Source of the DNA: Ypsolopha sequella | Lineage: Eukaryota > Arthropoda > Insecta > Lepidoptera > Ypsolophidae | Reading direction: 5' to 3' | NCBI GenBank assembly: GCA_934047225.1 | Contig: OW203998.1 | Location: forward strand, 17,375,280 to 17,439,279 | DNA length: 64,000 nt | In this document: positions 56,901 to 64,000 of the stretch, piece after piece | Layout: every line of letters begins with the position of its first letter | How positions within the stretch are numbered: position 1 is the first letter of the stretch | Notes under the pieces: model-generated | Databases searched by the model: none | What the model saw: the letters and a program-made list of their open reading frames with translations, nothing else | What the model was told of the DNA's origin: nothing | Program-made: the position numbers and the translations under genes

Positions 56901-59461
56901 ACGACACGAAATTTAGTTGTTGATGACTCTGCTCGTTCTACAGCGTGGTGTGGCAAGTAGCAACCGCTTTGGCTATTACGTGTCGCTGCTTTCATATGAC
57001 CGAGATCTTGATATTCTTTGATAAATAATTTGTACTGTTCCGCCAATTGGTTCCGCCGTTTAAACCTATTTTCGATTTGTTTAAACTGCGCTACAGCTTT
57101 TTGTCTTGATTCACCTAATTTTTCTAGGCCGTCTGATTTTAAAGGTAATCGGACTTGATAGTGTCCGTCGTCTAGCCTTCTCGTTGTTTCTTGATAAAAC
57201 TCCACGCATTCTTGATCTTCGGTTGATAATTCTGATTTTTCTCCGATGTCTTTGACTGTCCAAAACCTTTTAAGGTCCTCTAGATTGTTGGTAATGACGT
57301 TGCATTGTAGTGATTTTACATTTCCAGATAATATCCATCCTAACTGCGTTTGTTGCGCAATCGGCAGTATATCATTTTTCTTGATAATACCTCCCATGAT
57401 AATTGATGAATAAACATCGGCCCCTAATAGCATGTCAATAGGGCGACTTTTGTAAAACTTTGGATCAGCTAACTTGATATTTTTCAAATAGGACCATGAA
57501 GGTTCCGGAAAAGATTGATTTGGTAAGTTGTTTATCAATTTACGCATGATATAAACATCGGTGTTAAACGTGTAATGTGTTGCTACTGACGAACAATTGA
57601 TATTGATAAGGCCTTTGCAACTATTTTCCTTGGATCCAACGCCATAAATAACGCCTTTGCATTTTTGGCGCGGTAATTGCAACAGTTGCGCTGCATTTTC
57701 GCTAATTGCCGAAATTTGAGATCCACCATCAATTAAACAGCGCAAATTATGATAAATTCCGTCCTTTGCCTGGACTTTGACGATTGCAGTCGCCAATAAA
57801 ATTTCTGAAATGTTTTCCTGTGAAACGTGACTGTTTCGGGTCACTTTTTCCGGTTTCGACATGCACTCGAAAGCCTCATGCAACAGCGTATTATGATTAC
57901 CGTTGCATTTTCTACACCTTTTTTCGGAGAAACAATTTTTTCCATTATGATTATAGAGACAGTTTTTGCATAAATTTAAATTGTTTATTGACCTCCTTTT
58001 CGTTTCCGCTGATAGTTCCATAAACTTGTTGCAAAAGAATATGGCGTGATCGGTGTTATTGCAATATGCGCATCTTTTTCGATTGCCGGACCCTTTTCCC
58101 GTGTTGTATGATTTTTGTGTAGAATTATTATAGAATTTTCTTGAGTGATTTTCATCATTCTGACGGAAATTTGATTTTGATTGATATTCATACTTGCTAC
58201 TACTTGGTGACGACGCTGATGGGCTTTGCCGATTCTTGTCCTGCTTATAACGAGATGATTCTAACGATGTAAACTTCGTTTTTAGAAAGTTCATGAAATC
58301 TGATATGCTAGGCAAAGCTTTTGGGTTCCGCAGTGATCTGACGTAGTCATCGTTGGTGACTGAATCCAGTTTTTGTTGTAAGATATAAACTATCAACGGA
58401 TCCCAGGTGGTGATGTTTGCACCCAGGTTTTTTATCGCAAAAAGACATTCATTAGTGGTGTCGTGAAGTCTCTTTATTTGCTCAGCTGATTGTTGCTTCA
58501 TGATGGGTAAATTAAAAAGAAGGTCTAGATGCGAATTTACTATAAGCTTCTTGTTGTCAAATCTATCATTTAATATTTTCCAACAAGCTTCATAATTGTC
58601 AGAGCTTATTTTCAAGTGCTGTATGATAGCCTCCGCTTCTCCTCTCAATTTTGATTTAAGGAACTGCATTTTCTGAGCGTTGGACATTGATGCATTGTTG
58701 TGGATTGCTTCCACGAATAGGTCCTTAAAGGAAACCCACTTATGATAATTTCCATGGAAATCCGGGATGGTCATTCTCGGCGTCGCCTTTTCCATGTTAG
58801 CGACCGCCCATAACTTTTGATTAATTGCTTTTTTGATATTTTGGTATTTTTGTTCATTTTGGGAGAATGTTTCTTCATATTCTTGATTATGACCGTCCAA
58901 AATACTGTCAATCTCCCAATGGAGTGAATCTACTGCTCTCCAACGCGTTTCCAGAGATTTCAATGCGTCCTCGAACTCCCACTTTTCCTTGATTGAGGAC
59001 ACCTCGATGTTTGAAATAGTCCTAATAAAAGCTTTAAAATTGCTGGATTGCTTGCGCAGCAACTCTTCGGTCTTGCTATCTTGTCCTCGATTTACCAGCA
59101 GTGGACGTGGAGTCTGCTTCTGCTCCTTAGCTCCTTCGGAGGTATCGCCACGGAACCTATCTTGATTTTGCATATACTCTTCATATTCACAACTGATGAT
59201 ATTCTTTGTGGCCTGATAAGTTTGTTGAACCTTGCTGTACTCCTTATTCGTGAAGTAAGGTTCATCTCGCACTTCAAACTGATATAACTTACTGTGATTG
59301 GCTTGAAAGTCGTCCCAGTATCTTTCGAGGGTACTGAGCTTCCTTTTAAAGTAGTCTTCAGAAGATTTCCGCTCCTTCGGATCCTTCTTAAAGTTTGATA
59401 GGAGTTTTTCCAACTCTTGCTTGATAAGTTTTTGATTATCTAAAAGATCTTGTCCCTCCAT
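53996..59461 (-). CDS. E2 Gag-Pol (no integrase) fused in frame to the start of env
   Basis: 1,821 residues from the ATG at 59461. Gag includes the TIPDFHGNYHKWVSFKDLF region (about 230) and zinc knuckles from 464 (CAYC-x4-H-x4-C, CKNC-x3-H-x4-C, CRKC-x3-H-x4-H). Protease has LIDGGSQ with D578. Reverse transcriptase has FTADIEKMFRQI and YMDD at 975-978. RNase H includes HGFSDSS and NPADCASRG. After about 1388 the sequence jumps from IKVIQQSEFS to the C-terminal pol domain (KLNDVVLIHDDN, about 1393-1460), with no integrase zinc domain or DDE core. An env-like start follows: a hydrophobic signal sequence (about 1493-1511) and RSRR|GLINGVG at 1614 onward, a furin-type site with a fusion-peptide-like segment resembling baculovirus F/gypsy Env. 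The frame ends at 53996 because of a frameshift. No stop separates pol from env. Confidence 0.85.
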   Translation of the reverse strand: MEGQDLLDNQKLIKQELEKLLSNFKKDPKERKSSEDYFKRKLSTLERYWDDFQANHSKLYQFEVRDEPYFTNKEYSKVQQTYQATKNIISCEYEEYMQNQDRFRGDTSEGAKEQKQTPRPLLVNRGQDSKTEELLRKQSSNFKAFIRTISNIEVSSIKEKWEFEDALKSLETRWRAVDSLHWEIDSILDGHNQEYEETFSQNEQKYQNIKKAINQKLWAVANMEKATPRMTIPDFHGNYHKWVSFKDLFVEAIHNNASMSNAQKMQFLKSKLRGEAEAIIQHLKISSDNYEACWKILNDRFDNKKLIVNSHLDLLFNLPIMKQQSAEQIKRLHDTTNECLFAIKNLGANITTWDPLIVYILQQKLDSVTNDDYVRSLRNPKALPSISDFMNFLKTKFTSLESSRYKQDKNRQSPSASSPSSSKYEYQSKSNFRQNDENHSRKFYNNSTQKSYNTGKGSGNRKRCAYCNNTDHAIFFCNKFMELSAETKRRSINNLNLCKNCLYNHNGKNCFSEKRCRKCNGNHNTLLHEAFECMSKPEKVTRNSHVSQENISEILLATAIVKVQAKDGIYHNLRCLIDGGSQISAISENAAQLLQLPRQKCKGVIYGVGSKENSCKGLININCSSVATHYTFNTDVYIMRKLINNLPNQSFPEPSWSYLKNIKLADPKFYKSRPIDMLLGADVYSSIIMGGIIKKNDILPIAQQTQLGWILSGNVKSLQCNVITNNLEDLKRFWTVKDIGEKSELSTEDQECVEFYQETTRRLDDGHYQVRLPLKSDGLEKLGESRQKAVAQFKQIENRFKRRNQLAEQYKLFIKEYQDLGHMKAATRNSQSGCYLPHHAVERAESSTTKFRVVFNASALTSSNISLNFIMNQGPNLQKDLFELILNWRQYEIAFTADIEKMFRQIYLHEDDQNLHKIIWRESAYQAIQKYQLTTVTYGTKAAPFLAMMTLKQLARDEGHKYQSAAKEVLENNFYMDDLVSGSYDIKSAKQLISDLNKLLKSGGFNLRKWASNKPEIFGNSQDEQRTFEFKQAESNKTLGLRWNPKSDEFIFQININDLSEKTTKRALLSNISRLFDPLGWLAPVTTKLKILFKKVWLTGIQWDEEVPVDIKSEWINIRNDLQNINHIKIPRWLEIRKNGIIELHGFSDSSTKAFACIIFCKVIEESSSKVTIVPLAAKTRILSDSKNLSVPRGELCGAHLLSKLMTKVLSCLSDHKIKVYGWSDSTAVLGWIQGEPSRWKPFVSNRVQQITNVMPPECWRYVNSTDNPADCASRGLSADQLKNHTLWWQGPTWLSSFNDQNEKERPLYTTEEEQKVPKQTCNAINLHEREPHIINEILNRHSSFTRATRVVAWILRFISRDHQKQSFLTIQEIRQARIQIIKVIQQSEFSISNYQIYIKLNDVVLIHDDNILAGKWPLGRVVELHPGKDGYVRVVTLKTKNGLMKRPIIKLSVLPTSRENYHYPKLSREQEKQQSETNINHQVERKINKRIRKPSPFSLISFIMCIIMITGAQCTYNITKLRDQQRILFDKISNMELLSDEWKLVVYYDLNPYWQGTTAFERYTKHLQQTCQNIKDQSHCDVILLQLQQGFSELEYYNHLLLSQHSSTQTGHRSRRGLINGVGYIANKLFGVLNESFAEQYQKDIELIRDNQNHLASLWKNQTSVIESEYNLLKRMEDSMNKQQKIINQHFFKVNKVINKLSNELQILSNINDFTLGALTASSMLQCLKTIQSMLLDTVTDIYQGRFNFHILTPEQLRHELSTISSHISKESSLPIKNIQTDLKNIYKILKVKARMTNEYLLLEIKLPLVSRDQRCIRNF

Positions 59462-60003
59462 GTTGATAATTATAAGTTAGTCAATGAATAAATGGAAAGA
59501 TCTTACTTGATTTGTTGTTTTGAGCTTTTTACTGCACTCAGTGCTGCTCTGCTGACGCTGATATTGATTGATGCTGATTCTGAGTGACCCTGATGCTGAT
59601 TGATGCTGATGCGTTGATTGATTGAGGTCATTCAAGCCCTCGACGGACGATTTGATACGCTTGATATGCTGCTAGTTGATAGTATGATCCACTTGATTGA
59701 TAATTCACTTGCTATAATGATAGTTCACTTGATAGTATTTGATTGATAATTCACTTGATATAATAATAGTTCACTTGATATAATAATAGTTCACTGGATA
59801 GTATGATAGTTCACTTGATATGATAAGAGTTCACTTGATAGTATGATAGTTCACTTGATATGATAAGAGTTCACTTGATAGTATGATAATTCACTTGATA
59901 TGATAAGAGTTCACTTGATAGTATGATATAGATACTTGATTAGTATTTTGATTTTTGACAGGACTGATTTTTAAATTCGCGACGCGAGGTCCTGATTCAA
60001 AAT
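59462..60003 (-). other. E2 leader
   Basis: Non-coding stretch between the primer site and gag. Most of it is TGAT-rich on the plus strand and contains the tandem array at 59690-59935. No ORF. Confidence 0.7.
59690..59935 (-). repeat. About 20-bp tandem array in the E2 leader, enhancer-like
   Basis: Plus-strand units alternate TGATAAGAGTTCACTTGATA and GTATGATAGTTCACTTGATA, giving about 12 units and a 40-bp higher-order period in the later part. Each unit contains CACTTGA (TCAAGTG on the coding strand, the NK2/tinman-type consensus), and about half contain TGATAAG (a GATA-factor consensus). Clustered sites in a retroelement leader recall the Su(Hw) array of gypsy. The binding role is inference. 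Confidence 0.75.
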
Positions 60004-60018
60004 CGGTTCGAAGGACCA
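60004..60018 (-). promoter_or_regulatory. E2 candidate primer-binding site
   Basis: On the minus strand TGGTCCTTCGAACCG follows the 5' LTR with no gap. It differs from the E1 site at one base, which supports a shared primer mechanism. Confidence 0.7.
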
Positions 60019-60234
60019 TGTACGATCACCGATCGCGGGGTTGATAAATGATAAGTTTTGATAGTTTTATGAATTTATTGGACAAACACACGTAAGTATA
60101 ATTGATATTGATGAGTGATTGATGAGTACACGCGGTATGGACGGTGACCGATTGTGAACTGATGAAATTAGGGCGATGATCGACGACGGCTAAGTAAACA
60201 GCCAACGCAGCAGAATGTGCGGCTTGCCCGTACA
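60019..60234 (-). repeat. E2 5' LTR
   Basis: 216 bp, identical to 52624-52839 except A for G at 60151. The GTAAC target duplication follows at 60235-60239. AATAAA on the minus strand lies at 60079-60074. Confidence 0.95.
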
Positions 60235-60406
60235 GTAACGGAGTGTAAAATTTTGTATCAAATATGCCATCCCAACAGATACTCTGTATAAAAACATTTT
60301 ATCTGTAGTCTGTAGTTATATTTTAAAATCATCAACTATGACAGAAATAAATTTGTTAATAAATAAGTTTGAACACTTGGCGATTTATCCATCGCAAGGA
60401 CATATA

Positions 60407-60608
60407 AATTAACATTATATCATTTCAGTATAGAAACGCAGAAAGAAAAGTAAATCTGGATGTGAGGAGCTCTGAACCGGGATTCGAACCCGGAACCTCT
60501 CGCTTACCGGGCGATTGATTACCGGGTTCAAATCCCGGTTCAGAGTTCCTCACATCCAGATTTACTTGTCTTTCTGCGTTTCTATAATGCAATGATATAA
60601 TGTTAATT
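60407..60608. repeat. Foldback made of tRNA-like sequence
   Basis: Arms of 87 bp (60407-60493 and 60522-60608) pair with only about five mismatches around a 28-base loop. Each arm contains a tRNA T-arm/box B (GGGTTCGAATCCC in the minus-strand reading of the left arm; GGGTTCAAATCCC in the right arm). The minus strand also shows TCGCCCGGTAAGCGA, like an anticodon stem-loop. No full cloverleaf forms, so this is a tRNA-derived repeat and not a tRNA gene. Confidence 0.7.
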
Positions 60609-60609
60609 A

Positions 60610-61180
60610 ATAATAAAATCATCAATTTGATCATAAAACCTTCTTAAATGCATTTCTTGTATCTAGTCTTCTAGACCTACGTAAGACTAAGATTATCTGG
60701 CGGTATCTATATTGTCAAGTTTAACTTTCTCTGCCGAGTGTGCTTCCCAGAAAATGTTCGAATATAAATTCAGTGCTCACTCCTAAGTGAAAATTTTCAG
60801 ATGGAATAATATATGTATTGTGTACCTACGTAGAAAGAGTATGTTTATAAGTACGTATTTATTCTACAAATGCTACATGAGTCAAAAAAGACCAGCTTTA
60901 TATGCAATTTTTACATCGTACAGTCAGAAAATATAAAGTACAGTGTAGAAATCGCATAAATATTTATAGTTAAATTTATACACCAAAGATATGCCAAAAT
61001 ATTTGATAGAACAACTAATCGCAATAAATATAAGTCAATAAGGTGCCTGTTATAGTCAGTTATATTATGTTTTTATATTATTATTTAAAACCTCATGATA
61101 GTTTAATAATAACTGCAACTAAGCACTTATTGTGGATAAAAGAATAAAATAACGAATATCGTTGGAATAAAAGGTCAAAT
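60610..61180. other. AT-rich intergenic DNA, no supported feature
   Basis: No ORF with a recognisable motif and no repeat boundary. Confidence 0.4.
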
Positions 61181-61199
61181 AGGTAGCTTGGTATTTAGT

Positions 61200-61290
61200 A
61201 TTTTATCTGGGAGCACGGCAGTGCCCCCGCTAAGTCTCGCAAGAAAACGCGGAACGGCCGTACCATCTTTTTCTCGAAGCAACTCATACA
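61200..61290. repeat. GC-rich repeat scrap
   Basis: GGGAGCACGGCAGTGCCCCC followed by GCTAAGTCTCGC is a sequence type I associate with dispersed insect repeats. It has no partner in this window. Confidence 0.3.
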
Positions 61291-61367
61291 TTTTACGTTC
61301 CTTTTTTCAATCTTACCAAAAATATTATTTCCTTAAGACCGTAGCCTTCAACTGTTCGTTTTTTAGA

Positions 61368-61566
61368 GCGGTTTTGCAGCTGGATTATGAAAAACCCGCC
61401 TTTTTCTAATTAATCGAAACAGAACACTTGAATTCAAAATTCACTCAATAGTTATTCAACAAAACCTTATTACCTATGTATTGTGTATGTTGCCATCACA
61501 AAGTTTCCATTAATTTCTGTAAATAAGAATTTCACAAATGTTTCATTTAAAACCTCTCTTAAGGAT
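61368..61566 (+). repeat. 199-bp exact direct repeat, copy 1 (family R-C)
   Basis: GCGGTTTTGCAGCTGGATTA to CTCTCTTAAGGAT is repeated without an observed difference at 62341-62539. The identity extends beyond the part shared with R-C copies elsewhere, so this pair arose by local duplication, not by two insertions. Confidence 0.85.
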
Positions 61567-61923
61567 AAAGCTCTGTTTTATTCGCCCAAGAGCTGATTTC
61601 ATGGCACAAAACGGTTTTTTTTTCTAGTAAATGTTTCAGTATTAAATGTTTTTTCTATTCAGTTAGAGGAGATTTAAGCTAACTGTGTCAGTTGTGGCGT
61701 GTTCCGACACTAAGCCGACAGCCAAACGATCCGTTTCGGATTATTCGGAATTGGAGCTAGAATACACGGTTCTTTTTAAATTTTATTTGTAAAATGCACG
61801 ATAAAATGAAAGCCATGTGTCCACATATCGAAAAAAAATAATAAAATAGAATGTTACCATTCGGCTTTTCTTTTTAAATATTGATATATATAGTGGTTTT
61901 TTGTAAATTATAGACATTAATTA

Positions 61924-62119
61924 ATATAAGCAAGATATATTTCGAGTCCTTTTGGACTCGGCATCAGTTGCATTGACAATAGACATGACATTATAAATAT
62001 AAAAGTTTTTTTTTTTTTTTAGTTTTGTTAAAATTGTCTTTTATGTTAATAATGTCATGTCTATTGTCAATGCAACTGATGCCGAGTCCAAAAGGACTCG
62101 AAATATATCTTGCTTATAT
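61924..62119. repeat. Perfect hairpin with 71-bp arms
   Basis: 61924-61994 and 62049-62119 are exact inverted repeats with a 54-base T-rich spacer. Each arm carries the inner palindrome GAGTCCTTTTGGACTC. A diverged relative of one arm (ATATATTTCGACTCCTACTG) lies at 17669-17710. Perfect pairing means recent origin or ongoing gene conversion between the arms. Confidence 0.9.
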
Positions 62120-62199
62120 TTTGTTATTTTATTATATCAATGTTTGAAAAAAAGTAATAAGAGCCATAAAGAATGTGGGCTCGATTTTTTTCGTACTAT

Positions 62200-62261
62200 C
62201 CCCTGTGGTCGAGTGGTAAAGCGCTCGCCTGCTAACCCATAGGTCATGGGTTCAATTTAAG
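62200..62261 (+). repeat. tRNA-like sequence with pol III boxes A and B
   Basis: TGGTCGAGTGG (62206-62216) fits box A and GGGTTCAATTT (62248-62258) fits box B with a mismatch. The segment between reads like a D-arm plus anticodon arm with CTGCTAA, as in tRNA-Ser(GCU). The T-stem and acceptor do not pair, so it is probably a tRNA-derived repeat head or a pseudo-tRNA. Confidence 0.5.
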
Positions 62262-62340
62262 AATTTCAGAACAGTGATAAATATTTTTTTACATGCCTTG
62301 TAGAGGCTGGAGCTGGCGTAATATTTCCTGAAAAAATTAA

Positions 62341-62539
62341 GCGGTTTTGCAGCTGGATTATGAAAAACCCGCCTTTTTCTAATTAATCGAAACAGAACAC
62401 TTGAATTCAAAATTCACTCAATAGTTATTCAACAAAACCTTATTACCTATGTATTGTGTATGTTGCCATCACAAAGTTTCCATTAATTTCTGTAAATAAG
62501 AATTTCACAAATGTTTCATTTAAAACCTCTCTTAAGGAT
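62341..62539 (+). repeat. 199-bp exact direct repeat, copy 2 (family R-C)
   Basis: Same sequence as 61368-61566, 973 bp downstream. It lacks the GA that precedes GCGG in copy 1, so the duplication breakpoint lies at 62341. Confidence 0.85.
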
Positions 62540-62544
62540 TTGAC

Positions 62545-64000
62545 CTGATGACAGACCCAGGAGAGGCCGACCTGACCAATCAAGTACTCCAGCAAATGTC
62601 AATGCACTGGCTAAACGAATTCTTAGAAATTCTCACCACCAACAGAAAATAATAGAAAAAGAGATATAGCCTAGCTTATAATAAGACCATGTCTTGCATA
62701 CTGAAAACCCGGAACTTACCATTAGAGTACCTACAGGGCAGTAATTGCCAGCAGAGCTACGACGTGACGTGTAAGAGCCACAAGAGCAAAGAAGTAGTTG
62801 CAGTTACAGGCAAATTATCTTATTTGACGTAAAACTTCACAGCGGAAGTGGCAACAAAATATAATCTACAAAATTTAAATTCATATTTAAATTATGTTCA
62901 TTAAAATACAGCGAAGAGCACGGGAAATATACAAATTACACATTCTTAAAGCTAAATATGCCAATAACGAGATTAAATTAAAAAAAAGATTGTTAACAAT
63001 TTCAAAAAATGCAGGCGTGCCAAAAAACTGAAAGAATAAAAATTATAATAATTAAGTTTAACAAAACAAAATAATATTCCAGAAAAAGTTAAATCAAATC
63101 TAAATACCAAAAACACAAAAACTAAAGCAAACTAAAAACAAAAGAAAAACAAAAACAAAAACAAAGGCCGAGAAAGTAGGATGTGTGTGTGTGTGTGTAT
63201 CGAAAGATCGTATCGTGCGAAGAAAATGATCGTTAGTACGCTTTCATAGTTCACGGGAATCTTCTGAGAAAATTCCAGAGATGGTATAAAGAGGCTATCA
63301 TCCATTTTCAATCATGGTTTACTGGGGAGTATCCTACCAACGAGTTACTGAGTTTAATTTGAGTTCCGATCACCTATCAGAGCGATGTCTCGGAAAATGT
63401 GGTTAAGTCAATAAGTGACACTGTGTGCGGGTAACTATTGAATATTTCACGAGCACTCAGCATTTGCACACAGAGCTAAGACGACCCAATGTTGGTAAGA
63501 GATTAATTTACCGCAGTTCTTTGCGTGTGACGATGCCTTCTAGAAGGCAAAATTCCATGGACGATTTTTCTACGCAATATTTTCCTTATATTATTTGCAA
63601 GAACCATATAAATACCAATAGTGGTGTTAAATAAACAACCAATTTTACTTAATTTTAGTCAAAAACACCTTGACTTTGAACAATATTTTCATACTGTTAT
63701 TTTTACTAAAGAATAATTTTCAGAAACCATTTTTTTTCCTATGCTTTAAGTAACACTATATATTTTTTTCATAATTTTTATATATCTCATTTAAGAAAAA
63801 TATCGTTATCAGTAAGAGTCATTTTCGGATGACGCTAGAACAGGCGCCCTAATTCATGTAAGTCTATCCGTTTTTAAATTATTATTAGTTATGAATTCAA
63901 CATCTAGGTAGTGTTTAAAATCTCTTTCCACCACTAAGGCAGAGAATGAAAAGTATTACAGTGCGCGCCAAATATTTAGTCGCCTCTAAAGATAGCCGCA
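62545..64000. other. A-rich intergenic DNA, no supported gene
   Basis: A 34-codon ORF at 62548-62652 (starting MTDPGEADLTNQVLQQMSMH) is protein-like in composition but too short to support. 63183-63199 is a (GT)n microsatellite. The ORF at 63425-63634 has no known motif. Confidence 0.35.

Larger units (their letters stand above)
52624..60234 (-). mobile_element. BEL/Pao retrotransposon with env-like region, integrase-deleted (E2)
   Basis: 7,611 bp on the minus strand, with GTAAC target duplications (52619-52623 and 60235-60239) and 216-bp LTRs that differ at one base (52756 G, 60151 A). The order on the minus strand is 5' LTR, primer site, a leader with tandem repeats, one long ORF (gag, protease, RT, RNase H, C-terminal pol domain, start of env), a frameshifted second half of env, and the 3' LTR. 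The integrase is missing from pol. Near-identical LTRs and intact target duplications show a recent, integrase-type insertion. Confidence 0.93.

Noticed and set aside
62200..62261. Functional tRNA-Ser gene
   Set aside because: Boxes A and B are present, but the T-stem and acceptor stem do not pair.
61368..62539. Miniature LTR element with 199-bp LTRs
   Set aside because: The repeats do not begin TG and end CA, no target duplication is visible, and the sequence belongs to a family found singly elsewhere.
1..64000. CRISPR array, riboswitch, bacterial operon
   Set aside because: All tandem repeats lack spacer structure and the content is eukaryotic transposons.

Overview
This window looks like a gene-poor, repeat-rich stretch of an insect nuclear genome, most likely lepidopteran. 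The reasons are the AT-rich background, two BEL/Pao LTR retrotransposons, Jockey/CR1-type non-LTR retrotransposons with TTTGAA-type tails, a Tc1-like element, and many foldback MITEs inserted into one another. No complete host gene can be supported. There are only two weak candidates for first exons of host genes, near 10.33 kb (+) and 32.6 kb (-). The taxonomic call is inference; no marker gene is present.

Layout. 0-9.7 kb: old interspersed repeats, foldback MITEs and two decayed reverse-transcriptase fragments. 9.7-10.4 kb: a foldback element, then a CpG-rich island ending in a short signal-peptide-like ORF. 11.5-14.33 kb: a large palindromic array of about 142-bp units, split by a 5'-truncated Jockey-like LINE. 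16.0-19.2 kb: a hAT-type MITE with an 8-bp target duplication that itself carries a younger insert, a giant palindrome with GAT/ATC arms, and a set of nested GC-rich foldbacks. 23.4-24.4 kb: a Tc1-like element with long terminal inverted repeats. 27.4-29.8 kb: further MITEs. 33.4-41.2 kb: BEL/Pao element E1, which is intact. 45-49.3 kb: repeat copies, a TTAA-flanked piggyBac-type MITE and a second copy of the LINE 3' end. 52.6-60.2 kb: BEL/Pao element E2 on the minus strand, with an env-like region. 60.4-62.5 kb: a tRNA-like foldback, a perfect 71-bp-arm hairpin and a 199-bp exact direct duplication.

E1 (33417-41230) has 5-bp target duplications and LTRs that differ only in the length of one C-run. 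Its gag and pol frames are separated by a single UGA that is followed by CUA and lies in an 11-bp stem. This suggests programmed stop-codon readthrough. E2 (52624-60234) also has 5-bp target duplications, and its LTRs differ at one base. Its pol lacks the whole integrase, although it evidently inserted recently, so it was probably mobilised in trans. It carries an env-like glycoprotein region with a furin-type site, broken by a frameshift. Its leader holds a roughly 20-bp tandem array of TCAAGTG and TGATAAG motifs.

The least expected pattern is compositional. Each BEL/Pao element is enriched, on its coding strand and in all reading frames, for its own tetranucleotide: CTCA in E1 and ATCA in E2. 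In both elements the density peaks in a short tandem array. Local counts were made by eye; a k-mer analysis would settle it.
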